From: Morella rubra
Taxonomy: Eukaryota; Streptophyta; Magnoliopsida; Fagales; Myricaceae
DNA: 64,000 nucleotides
Assembly: GCA_003952965.2 (NCBI GenBank)
Contig: CM025849.1
Span: forward strand, 7,997,243-8,061,242
Direction: 5' to 3'
The notes under the pieces are model-generated. The model was given only the letters and a program-made list of their open reading frames with translations, made no database searches and was not told the DNA's origin. Made by a program: the position numbers and the translations under genes. Below, in pieces: positions 1 through 11,183 of the stretch; the first letter of the stretch is position 1, and the number at the start of each line of letters is the position of its first letter.

Positions 1-1199
1 CACACACACTAGTGGGTCCTTCGGATGCACATGTTTCTGGACGAATTTATTGACTGCCCTCCTTACCCGTCTGTGACTCTGTGGACCGTAAAATGGGGAT
101 AGTTTTACCGTTTTGTCCTCTCTATATGAGCGCCTGTACAGCCATCAATGCAGATACAGGGGGGGGTGGTATAGTCAGTATGTGGTAGTGTATTAAAGTT
201 GTCTTCTTTCTTTCATGCATTTAATAGAGTTTTTGATTTATATAGGAAAATGAATTTAACTGACGTGGATTTTGGACTTTGTGAACAGATCGATGGTGTC
301 ACTGGCGAAATTATAGCGGTCCACTGAGCGATGACGGATTGATAGAGACGCACAGACGAAAACAGCATCAAGTTATGCTTTGCGAAAGAGGACCAAGGTG
401 GTGATCTACACCACGTCAGCTCTCTGGAAATCTGGGGAAGCTGGCCCCACCTTCTTTGCATAATTGCTGCCCTGGCCGTTGCCATGCTTCGGAAAGCGAA
501 TGGGAACAGAACCGGGCCATGCTGTCCCAAAACAAACAATATAAGATTTTGCATCTTTTTTAAAAAAGAAAAGTTCTTGGGTTTTTATCAAAAAATGAAA
601 AATTCAATCCTTAAATTTTTATACTAAAAGAAAAAAAAAAGTCTTTAGGGGTAGTCTTCCATCAGTTTTCCTAACGGGCTGAGTCATAGACGAGTTGATT
701 CAGCAAATCCTTTGTCACCCGAGCTGCCTCAACAGTCAACATACCTCCTCTGCCACCTAATCTCCAGAGCTCACACGTCAGCCCAAGTAAGCTCAATGGC
801 TCTCTCCACACCCTGGAGTCAGGTGATTGGTTGTGTACTGAGATTTTTTGTATTTGGGAAATGTTCTTGTAACAGAATTGGTTCGGCCATTCTAGGATAT
901 TGTAGTGCCCACCACCTGTTTGCGACAATACCCACGAAATACGGGCCCAACTGGTGTGAGGCGGTTACGTCCATTCTTTGTATAAATATTCTCTTCTCAT
1001 GTAGAATCATGAAATGAAAATATTCTTTACATCAAACATTTCACTCCATAATGAAAGAAGGAAAAATATTGTATTTCTGAAAGAATTCAAATCTTCTCAC
1101 TCCATGAATTCAAGGAGAGAACCGTCAGTTTTCTTGGGCGGGAAAGCAAAAGAATAAGAGGCAGAAAGAGCGAAAGAGAAAGAGATAGAGATAGAGAGA
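1..1199. other. Intergenic, no gene recognised
   Basis: Only short open frames with no family resemblance are present on either strand. The left edge begins in a short CA repeat. The last 60 bases are a purine-rich AGAGA tract that leads into the repeat that follows. Confidence 0.5.
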
Positions 1200-1575
1200 G
1201 GAGAGAGACTTGCAGGGAGATTTGGCTTTGGCTTGTTAAAATTTTAACGAAATTTTTTTTTATCAAATATACTTCAAAATCTATATTTTATTTTTATTAC
1301 TTATTCATTAATTTCAATACACCTCACTTTTAATATTAACATAAAATTTTAACAAAATTTTGATAGAGATAAATTGATATAGACAGAGAGAGGAGAGAGA
1401 CTTGTAGGGAGATTTGGCGTTTGGTTTGTTAAAATTTTAATAAAATTTTACTTTTATCAAACACACTTTAAAATTTTATTTTTTACGTTTATTACTCATT
1501 CATCAATTTCAATACATCCCCTTTTTAATATTAACACAAAATTTTGCTAAAATTTTATAACCAAATGCGCGATTA
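1200..1575. repeat. MITE-like element with an internal tandem duplication of about 193 bp
   Basis: The block starting with a purine tract and AGACTTG near 1206 recurs near 1399, and the following text repeats closely (TTGTTAAAATTTTAA, then TTCATYAATTTCAATACA). The outer ends look like an imperfect inverted repeat: TTTGGCTTTGGCTTGTT on the left against AACCAAATGCGC on the right. This suggests a small non-autonomous DNA element that was partly duplicated in tandem. No clear target duplication was found. Confidence 0.55.
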
Positions 1576-1829
1576 GTGAGGAATTGTCGTTTTGGCACGA
1601 AACGCAGCGGTGGTAGGATGATGACATGACCTATGCGTGACCAGCAAAAAATTACAGCTGTATACGTGGATCTTAATATTTTTTTTTAGTGCAAATTTCA
1701 CGTCTAAAAGTTGAAGTTTCAAAACTTAAAAACATATTTTTAAATCACTGTAATTGGCGGAAGATCTTTTTTTTTTTTTTGCGCTAAAAATTCAAACATT
1801 AAAAATTCAAACATTTGACTTATTTTTAA

Positions 1830-2359
1830 GGCTAAAATAATATCCGTGTCCTTATGATTTGATATTTTCTCAGAAATATCTTTAAGATAAGTTTTTTTTT
1901 GTTCTGCCATCGTTGTAGTATAACTCGTTTTTCAATTATGTCTCTCTATCAACCTTTTGTCTATAGGTTGACGGAATTTGATGACGTGACCCATCGAAAC
2001 TACTGAGATATTCACGAATTATTTATTAAGATAAAAAAAATTAATATGAGAAAGTTATACTTGTCTATTTTAAGGAGTAAATGTGGATAGTAGGTGAAGA
2101 TGATTTTTATTTTAATTGATGTGGCAGTGGACTTTTTAGTCATTTCAAAAATATGTGAATGATGTGGTGCCATTTTATTGGTATTGATGTGTTTAGTATT
2201 GGTTACGTCAGTAAATTCTGTCAAATTATAAACGGAAGGTCGACGGAGGGACATAACTGAAAAATGGATTATACCACACATACGATCAGGCAAAATAACT
2301 TAACTTAAAAACATTTCTGAGAAAAATATTAATCCATAAGGACGTGTATCATTTTTGCC
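1830..2359. mobile_element. Mutator-like MITE, 530 bp, TSD TATTTTTAA
   Basis: The left end begins GGCTAAAATAATATCCGTG and the right end, read on the minus strand, begins GGCAAAAATGATACACGTCC. The inverted similarity continues for about 150 bp per arm, including a shared CTCAGAAAT segment. The identical 9-bp direct repeat TATTTTTAA flanks both ends (1821-1829 and 2360-2368). Long inverted repeats with a 9-bp target duplication are the hallmark of Mutator-superfamily elements. No transposase is present, so it is non-autonomous. Confidence 0.8.
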
Positions 2360-2368
2360 TATTTTTAA

Positions 2369-3626
2369 ATTCGTATAAAATTGAAGGACAAAAACTGATT
2401 TCAAACAATCATTTATGTTCAGCAATATATTGTAGACCTTGGGCTACAATAATTATAAGTTCCTTTCATATCAAAGAAATCCTTTGGGCCCTTATCCAAA
2501 GGCTCCAAAGGCTTTATGGAGGCAACTGGCCGTCGCCAAAGGCTCAGATAATTGGGCGAGGTCGAGAGATTTTTTATCTTTTGAAAATCTCGGGTGTTCG
2601 GGTCGATCTTTTATCGTTGCTATGAATTCCGAAACAGAGCTTGGTAAAAACGCTTTAATATTCCGCAACAGAATCCCCCTTTAGTTCGTTGAAAATACTT
2701 TATGATCTTCTCGGATCGAAACACGGATCTGTGAACTATATATGTAATATATCAAAACAAATTGAAAAAAAATAAAGATAAAGCCCAACGCGTTTGCTTA
2801 GGGGAAAAAATCGTGTACGCCGACGTTGGATGGGACTCGGAGAGCGGGAGGTAGAAGTTTGGAATGTTGGATGGAGTATGACACCGAGAGTAGGATAGAC
2901 ATTTCCAATTTTCCACAGTGCAATAATTTGCAATTGGAAATTCTTTTTTGTTTTTTTAGTGGCAATTAGAAGGGGAAACCTTTTAATTGCCAGTGATATG
3001 CCACGCTATTCGACAACTTGCAGTTGCCGACAATAAATTGACTGCGGCTCTTACGGTGCGCATAGACTAGTACTAAGATGTTCGGTAATAAAAAGTTTTC
3101 AGATAAAATATTCACAACGAAATATACAAAAATTCAAAAAAAATTTAAATAAACTTTAACAACTTGCGCATTGCATAGTAGAAGAAATGGAGAGAAAAAA
3201 CCAGAGTCCACTTATGTCGTACTCGACAGTCTTAAACACAGACTACTGTCATTCAGAAAAAAAACATAATTTATTATTAAGTCGACATTTGTTTATTCAA
3301 TTATTGAATTGGGATTAAATTCTCAGGACCAATTCCCCTCCCGTTTAGTTTTATTTTCCTCTTTTAGATACACGGAGGCCATTAAAGTGGATCACCGACA
3401 CGGGCGAAGCTAGGCCCCAGCGGGCAGGCCACCGCCAATCTTTGAATAAATTCCTTCGGAATATTTGCATGTTTTACTCATCTCTAAAAAATTCGATATA
3501 TTATACCATAAATTTTAAACATATGGCATCTTTTCATTATTAATATTAAATATTTTACGCTCCTGTTAAATTAAATAAAAATTAATTTTCTTTTTATATT
3601 TAAAATGACTATAATACTCCTAATGT
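2369..3626. other. Intergenic, no gene recognised
   Basis: AT-rich sequence with short meaningless open frames. I see no repeat or regulatory element that I can name. Confidence 0.4.
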
Positions 3627-3635
3627 TTAATGAAT

Positions 3636-4054
3636 GGAAAAAATATAATTTTTCACCCACAAAGTACTGGGGTAGTGACATATTGCACCCAAAACTACCA
3701 TCTTTAAGACATTACATCCTCAAACTACCAATGTTAGACACTTTGCACCCTAAACTACCTACTTTGACACATTACACCATCCAACTACTAATATTAAACA
3801 TTTTACACCCTCCATTTGACAATAATACCCTTGAAAAATTAATGAATTGACAACAATATCTTCAATATATGCAAAATGGGTCAAGGCATTATCATTTTAG
3901 TCCCAATGTGTCTTTTGAAAGGGGCCTCAATTGCTTGAATGGGTCAAGGCATTAGTTAATTAAAATAAAACCATTAGAAGGTGCAATGTGTCAAAATTGA
4001 TAGTTTAAGGTACAAAGTGCAAAACCCATGATAAGTGAAAAATATATTTTTCCC
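3636..4054. mobile_element. Mutator-like MITE, 419 bp, TSD TTAATGAAT
   Basis: Ends are GGAAAAAATATAATTTTTCA on the left and, inverted, GGGAAAAATATATTTTTCAC on the right. The direct repeat TTAATGAAT flanks it exactly (3627-3635 and 4055-4063). The interior is made of degenerate direct units of the type 'ACATTACACCCTCAAACTACYAATRTTA' and their inverted counterparts. It belongs to the same family as the element at 9595-9994. The two copies lie upstream and downstream of the first RWA gene. Confidence 0.85.
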
Positions 4055-4304
4055 TTAATGAATTGATAATAATACCTTTGTTCTATATAAATTTATGTAA
4101 AGGGAGTCATGAGTATTGTCAATTTTTTAATTTAATTTGATGAAAAAAATACAAAATGTATAAAAATAATAATCAGTAGTTTGATTAGAGTGTAACGGGT
4201 CAAGAACTCTTATAATGGATGGATATTTTTTTTTCTCTCTCTAAGCTTATAATATGTACTCCATTAGTTAGAAGAAACGGCGCTTTCCCAACTAACCGCT
4301 CTCC

Positions 4305-4345
4305 GCCATATTTTATAAATGGTCTGAGACAATTCTATCCCCCGT
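4305..4345 (+). promoter_or_regulatory. Candidate TATA region of RWA gene 1
   Basis: A TTTTATAAAT box at about 4310-4319 lies roughly 290 bp upstream of the start codon and is followed by a pyrimidine-rich stretch typical of plant 5' leaders. Position and composition are the only evidence. Confidence 0.35.
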
Positions 4346-4608
4346 ATTTCTCTGCTAGCCAAACTCGGTCATCACCTTTTCCGACGCTGTTCTTTCTCTT
4401 CCTGTGTCTTAAGCGAACGAACCATCCTTCCTACCACCGTCGGCTCCGTTTTCTCTGCATTTCCTCTCTCTAGCCGAGTTCATATTTCCACCAGATCTGG
4501 TTACGGAGCGCCTGAATCCGCGGTTTTATTGAAATGCTCGTCGATTTTCTTCTCCGATCCCTGTGAATTCTGCTTCAACTGAGGCTCTGTTTGGTTATTG
4601 TTTCCAAA

Positions 4609-7600
4609 ATGATGATCGTTGGTCCGATAACTCCGGGACAGGTACGGCGCTTTCTGAGCTTCTCGTTTGCTCACAGATCTTGCTCTTGTTTTCGAGTGCT
4701 TGAGCAATGGCTGCTGAGCAATGCTTGCTTTTGTAGCTCATTCGCTGAATATTTTTTGTATTCCTTTAGTGGCAGTTGTTCATAAATGGAAATGGTTGTG
4801 AAGCTATTTGCGGTAGTAGAATCTTACGTCGTGGTTTGCTCATTTTCAGGTGTCCTTTTTGCTTGGAATAATACCTGTAATTGCAGCTTGGATATATTCC
4901 GAGTTTTTGGAGTACAAGAAATGTTCAGCCTCTGCCAAAGTGTGAGTTTAAGATTTTTTGTTTTAATGTCGACATCCTGTAGCCCATGCTTACGGCCAAA
5001 TTTTTTTTTTTTTTTTAAATCATAAGTTCCTGATTCCTTCAATTAGGTGCATTCTTCAACCTTATTCATCTCCGTTGTGTTATGCTCATATAGTGTGCAA
5101 GTTTTAGTTCTGTTTTCATTTTGTATTCAGAGTGCAGTATGTTCGTTTTCCTAAATGTATGAATGGATGAATGATATACATTTGCATTTGTGCCTATTCA
5201 TGTCGGTCTTTTTATAGCTTCCATTAAGAATGAAAAATGAAATGTCAGGAAGAAGTTAAAGACTTATTCGGTTGTGATTCTTGGTAGCGAATGAAGTTTT
5301 ATTTTAAAAAAAAGGAGAAAAAAAGAAAAGAAAGAAGGTTAGGTTATTGACGAAAATGAAGTTACTCCTTTACTAGTAGGCACTCGGATGCGAATTTGGC
5401 TGAATTGGGGAATGGGGCAGTTAAGGAAGATGATAGTGCTGTTCTATTAGAGGGTGGAGGTCTACAATCAGCCTCTCCTAGATCTCGAAGTTCCTCTGCT
5501 ACATCTCCTATTTTCAGGTTTCTAAAGACAAGTCTTGGATTCTTTAAGCTGTCAACTTATCATCACACTGTAATTGCTTAAGCATATACACTGACATGCA
5601 TTGTCTGGACAATATACTTGTAGGTTCCTCTCAATGGACGACGCTTTCTTGATTGAAAATCGATTGACACTTAGAGCTATGTGAGTGAATTACTTTGTTC
5701 ACTGAAGTTGTGAAATATTTTCTTCAAGTTGGATTGTATATTGACTTTCTTTCTTCTTTTCTCTCACTTTCTCTTTCAGATCTGAATTTGGCCTTCTTAT
5801 GGCATATTTTTACTTGTGTGACCGTACAGATTTCTTTGCCTCAGCAACTAAGGTGCTGTTGATCACTCTATCATATTGAGTTGTACATTTCAAGCATTTA
5901 TGAAATAATTTTTATTGAAGTACGTGAGAATTTCCTGTGTTCATTTAAATCTACACTTGAATCTAATATAGTACATTTTTTACGAAAACCGAATGTTTGT
6001 ATCCTGTACATTTGAAGATTTCATTGTAACATTTTTTGGTTGTTTGATAAATGAGGTGCATCTTTATTATCTTGGTGTCATACTTTCTTGTCTGCTGATA
6101 AATTTTTTCTGCTTGATTATCATCTGTCTGTGCAGAGTTACAATCGAGATCTCTTCTTGTTTCTCTACTTCCTTCTCATCATAGTTGCGGCTCTAACTTC
6201 TTTCAAGATACACCAGGATAAGTCACCTCTCTCAGGGAAGTCTATACTTTATTTAAACCGGCATCAAACTGAAGAATGGAAAGGTTGGATGCAGGTTAGT
6301 CTGCTTTTTCCAATTGTATGCTGGTTTGTGGAATTTTCTTTGTTAAAAGATAATAGTTTATAAAGTTTAAAGCTTTGACCATGCAATGCTTGAAGAAGTT
6401 TTCTTGGCTTGTTGATCTTGTCATGGTTATCCTACATAAAATCATCCAATCGTCACAGCCTGTCTTGGTGTTTCATGACATGGAAAATTCATATAGATGA
6501 GAGTGCATAAAACGCTTTATAGCATCTGTTTAGGCTTCAAGATATTGTATGTTCTTATTGCAATGCATTTTTGGTGGCCTTACTATTTGCAGGTACTTTT
6601 TCTGATGTACCATTACTTCGCCGCAACAGAAATCTATAATGCTATCCGGATGTTTATTGCTGCATATGTATGGATGACTGGATTTGGGAACTTTTCATAT
6701 TATTATGTCCGCAAAGATTTCAGCATTGCAAGATTTGCACAGGTTTGCAGTCCTTTAAAAGTCAGAGGTTGCTTCTCTAAGCTTTCCCTTCAATTAATTT
6801 GCTTCCCATTTTTAAGATATTGTTTTTTCTTTTCTTTTGGAGCAGATGATGTGGAGGCTTAATTTCTTGGTGTTATTCGCTTGCGTAGTCCTTAACAACA
6901 GTTACATGCTATACTACATTTGCCCCATGCACACCCTCTTCACTCTCATGGTCTACGGGGCCCTTGGTATCCTGAACAAGTATAATGAGAATGGGTCGGT
7001 CATGGCTGTAAAAATCATTTCGTGCTTCTTGGTAGTTATCCTAGTATGGGAAATACCTGGAGTATTCGAATGGGTTTGGAGCCCACTTACATTCGTTCTT
7101 GGTTAGTTACTTGAAAGAGCTGCATATTCCCTGCTAGAACATTGTGAGGACATTCTGACTCAAATTACTTTAATCATTGCAGGTTACACTGACCCAAATC
7201 CTTCAAAATCACAGCTTCCCCGCTTACATGAGTGGCATTTTCGTTCAGGCCTTGATCGCTACATATGGATAATTGGGATGATATACGCCTATTATCATCC
7301 AACTGTAGGTTTTAATGCAGTCTTGTGCATCCTTCTTGTTTCTTTCGTCTCCTCACACCACACAAAAAGAAAAGAAAAGAATCATGAGATCTTTTCACTA
7401 GTTTTTGGTGCAGAAGGGAAATTCATATTTTTTTTGCATGAATAGCCACCAATTTGGCATGAATTATTGTAGGTTGAAAGGTGGATGGAGAAGCTGGAAG
7501 AAACAGAAGCAAAGCGAAGAATATCAATAAAAACAGCTGTAGCTCTGATATCGTTAACGGTATTATAACTTTTGCAGTTAACAAGTTTCCTGTTCCCTTA

Positions 7601-9219
7601 TCATTCATCTCTCATGCAAACTGTTCCTCTGGATTTCTAGGTGGGATATCTTTGGTTCGAGTATATATACAACCTAGACAAGATTACTTACAACAAATAC
7701 CATCCATATACCTCATGGATTCCAATTACGTATGCATACATCAACTCGAATATATTCTGTTTTGATTATATCCAGAATATTTGCAAGTTCGTGACGTATT
7801 ATCATTCTTCTTAAAATCAGGGTCTACATATGTTTACGGAATGTTAGTCAGAATTTTCGTAGCTACAGTTTGACACTTTTTGCGTAAGTTGCCTTTATTT
7901 TCATCTATATATTGTTGTCTTCATCTCATTAGAAATTCATTATTCTTGGAGCTAGATTTGTAATATGTTGTCTTCTGTTTTCCAGGTGGCTTGGAAAGAT
8001 AACTCTTGAGACCTACATTTCGCAAATCCATATCTGGTTAAGGTATTGGGAAGCTTACAACTTCGACTGCCTGCTAGTACTTTTTTAAGTCGCACCAACG
8101 TTAGAGGCTAGTGGTTGATATGCATCACACGCCTAGATAGGGTCATACATCAGATATGAATGGCGTCTTGAATGCTTAGAAAGGCTTCTTACCTTTGCTT
8201 TGCATTCGAGAGGGTCCTAGCTAATGCAGAAGTTCTTGTTCCTCCACTCTTTAATTGGTGAATTTTGAAAGAAAGCATAAATAATCTTGGTGAAACTTTT
8301 GTTGAGTGTCTGACTTGTAATTAAACTGCAGTTTTATGCATAAGGGAAGGTTTACATGTTATATGCATGCAAATGTGCGTATTCGCAGACATTCATCCTC
8401 CTGCATGGATGTAGAATACTAGCTTATGGTGTTCCTCTCCGAACTTGCAGATCAGGTGTTCCAGATGGTCAGCCAAAATTGTTGCTTTCTCTGATCCCAG
8501 ACTACCCGCTATTGAATTTTATGCTTACGACTTCCATATATATTGCAGTAAGTAAAAGATATTATACTTCCGAATCATGTCAAGCATCTTGCGTAACTGA
8601 AGCTCCAAGTTTTGGTTGTCTTGCAGATTTCTTGCAGACTATTTGAACTGACAAATACACTGAAAATGGCATTTCTACCCAGTAAAGACAGCAACCGCCT
8701 TATCTCCAATGTGGTTACAGCACTAGCAGTCTCTAGCGTTTCATACTCGTTGTCTTTTGTATTCCTTAAAGTCCCTCAAATGTTGGTAAGACCCCCTCCT
8801 ATTTTTGACTAAATAGTCGCAACTTCTGTGTCAGTTTGTCTTCCTTTCCAAGACTTATCTGCCTTGCCATATATTTGTTGGACAGCAGTCACCGTCCTCA
8901 AAAAATAGAAAAAATTAGAGGCAAAATTAGTGGTGCATGTGCTTCGTTCATCCGAACGTTCAGATGACTCTTGATTTAGGCTTTGAAATGGTCGAGTGTG
9001 AAGAAATTAGTTATATGCCAAGAAAAAAAAAGTGAAGAAAATTAGTTATATATATAATATGTTATCTGAAAGTATCTAGACCAATTTTACCCATGGGCTT
9101 GTATCGTAATTTCTCCACCTGAATTATCTGGAGGGATTTAATTTTAAGCCCTGGTATGGGCATTTATCAGATTTTAGTTTCATTGATTGGTTTCTGTCTT
9201 ATATAATGCACAGGTATGA
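4609..9219 (+). CDS. RWA: REDUCED WALL ACETYLATION protein (Cas1-type O-acetyltransferase), gene 1
   Basis: A multi-pass membrane protein of the Cas1 10-TM acyltransferase family. Plant RWA proteins act in the Golgi to supply O-acetylation of xylan, pectin and other wall polysaccharides. I place 16 coding exons: 4609-4641, 4850-4941, 5380-5517, 5624-5680, 5780-5852, 6136-6294, 6593-6742, 6846-7101, 7183-7304, 7473-7559, 7641-7729, 7821-7883, 7986-8042, 8451-8547, 8627-8785 and 9214-9219. All have GT..AG borders and consistent phase. They give 545 aa, close to the roughly 540 aa usual for the family. Visible landmarks are an N-terminal [14 protein letters not shown] membrane segment, a serine-rich loop (exon 3), and the conserved core [12 protein letters not shown] (CPMHT at residues 260-264) followed by [11 protein letters not shown]. 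Two adjacent ATGs are possible starts. The last exon contributes only one codon and the stop, whereas the tandem copy stops just before that junction. Confidence in the family is very high; the exact RWA1-4 orthology was not resolved. Confidence 0.93.
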
Positions 9220-9594
9220 GCATTTGGATTTGTAAATGTAGTATAGCAGGCCACCGGCATCTGTCGAAGTTCTGCGAGCACAAAAGCATTGTTCCACTGC
9301 CCCGATTCGTTGGCGCCAAACCGAAAGATGGATTCTCGAGCTGCTTGTCGCGCGGCTATCAAGGAAAGGCGGATCTGGCCAGGAATAGATTTCGGGACCT
9401 ATTCTATATAGTGTGGTTGCATAATAGATGTAAAACTCCAACAAAATGGATGTTTTTCGTCATGTTATCATATTAAAATTCATGACTTCCACAGTAAAAT
9501 TATACGAGAAGTGCAATATACCATTATTTCCAGTGTTATGGATCTGTTTCGGTAGATTAATTCCTGATCATCAACTTTGGGATAATAATAAAAA

Positions 9595-9994
9595 GGAGAA
9601 AATATATTTTTCACCCACAAATTACTGAGGTAGTAACACATTGCACCTCAAATTACCATCTTTAAGACATTACACCCTCAAACTACTAATGTTAGACACT
9701 TTGCACCTTAAACTACCCACTTTGACACATTACACCCTCCAACTACTAATATTAAACACTTTGCACTCTCTATTTGACAATAATACTCTTGAAAAATTAA
9801 TGAATTGACAACAATATCTTCAATATTTGCAAAATAGGTCAAGGGCATTATCATCAGTTTAGTCTAAAAATTTGATAAAATGGTGCAAAATGTCAAAAAT
9901 TGGTAGTTAAAGGGTGTAATGTGTCAAAATTGGTAGTTTATGGTGCAAAGTGCAAAACCTATGGTAGTTCGTGGGTGAAAAATGTATTTTTCCC
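9595..9994. mobile_element. Mutator-like MITE, 400 bp, TSD TAATAAAAA
   Basis: This is the second copy of the family seen at 3636-4054. Its ends are GGAGAAAATATATTTTTCAC and, inverted, GGGAAAAATACATTTTTCAC. A perfect 9-bp direct repeat TAATAAAAA flanks it (9586-9594 and 9995-10003). There is no coding content. It lies about 380 bp past the stop codon of the first RWA gene. Confidence 0.87.
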
Positions 9995-10003
9995 TAATAA
10001 AAA

Positions 10004-11183
10004 AAGAAATCTCACAGTGGTAAGATATGATTCTTTATAATTTTCTGTTCTAATTACATTGTGTAATTTAAAGAGAGATAAACATAATAGGTAGAGATTA
10101 CATCATTTAATGTTTGTGTTTATTTCTTTTCAAATTATACAATATAATTTGAATAGAAAATTATAGAAAATTTTAATCTGTGGTCATGAAGCCCTACTCC
10201 ATACTAATTTTATGCAAACCACCATCTCTATCAGTCAGTTTTTCTTCGTACAGTACATGAACTATGACTTATAGATATGACTTTGGAAAAACTGACCAAT
10301 TTAAACGAAAAACACTGAGGAAACGAAAAATAATGAATGAATTTATGGGGAAGTTATTAAAACACTTATCTTACATGGCATATTGACTCATTTATATATA
10401 TATATATATTAATGTGTGGAAAAAATTAATTCTTTATTTGATCGACAGTGCTTGAAATAAATGAAGTAAAAATCTTGAAGTTTACTTGATCCACTTCGCT
10501 ATGGAAGCGTTAGGATCCTCGACAGATCAACCTTAGTAGATAATTGTTTCTAGAAGATTTTAATTAATGCAAACATTAGTGGCCAAAATTTATGTGAAGA
10601 AAGAAGAACGGAGTTGCAACTCGTTACATAATAGAAATAAATCACTCGCATTTATTCGAATTTATTGACATTCTTATTACTTAATTAGGGGCATTCCTGG
10701 TATTTAAAAGGAATCAAACTATTGGAAAATTAAACATAAAACTAAGCGGACTTTCCTTGTACCCCAACTATTGTTTTCAAGTCGATGCTTGCTCGAGATC
10801 TTATTACACGTGTGTTTATTACTTTTACCACCATAATATTTTAATTGTCTTCAAAATTTAAATATATTTTTCAAGTGTTTTTACTTGGCTTTTTACACAG
10901 TTTGAAACACAGAGCTTGGAGGGTAGGATGGCAGTAGGCATGGATCGGCATTCGGCGGTGTGCCGGCTATTTAGAAGAAGCGACAGTTTCATAGCTAATG
11001 CTCTCTCATTTATGGCCCTTACAGTTTGCAAATGGCTCCGGACTCTTATTAATTCTCTACCCTCTCTCTGTGCTTCTTCGACCGGGTTCCTCCGCGCCAA
11101 GAAAAATGTTAGCTCGTTGATTTCTTCTGCTCCAGTCCCGCTGGAACTAAGGCTTTTCGTTTGCTTTGGTTTTTGAGGTAAAA
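10004..11183. other. RWA gene 2 upstream region
   Basis: AT-rich intergenic sequence with a short TA microsatellite at about 10392-10409. The last 300 bp become more GC-balanced and pyrimidine-rich, as expected of a 5' leader. No TATA box stands out. I see no other gene. Confidence 0.4.

Noticed and set aside
213-1017. Several ORFs of 60-113 codons near the left end
   Set aside because: They overlap on opposite strands, lack domains and look like chance frames.
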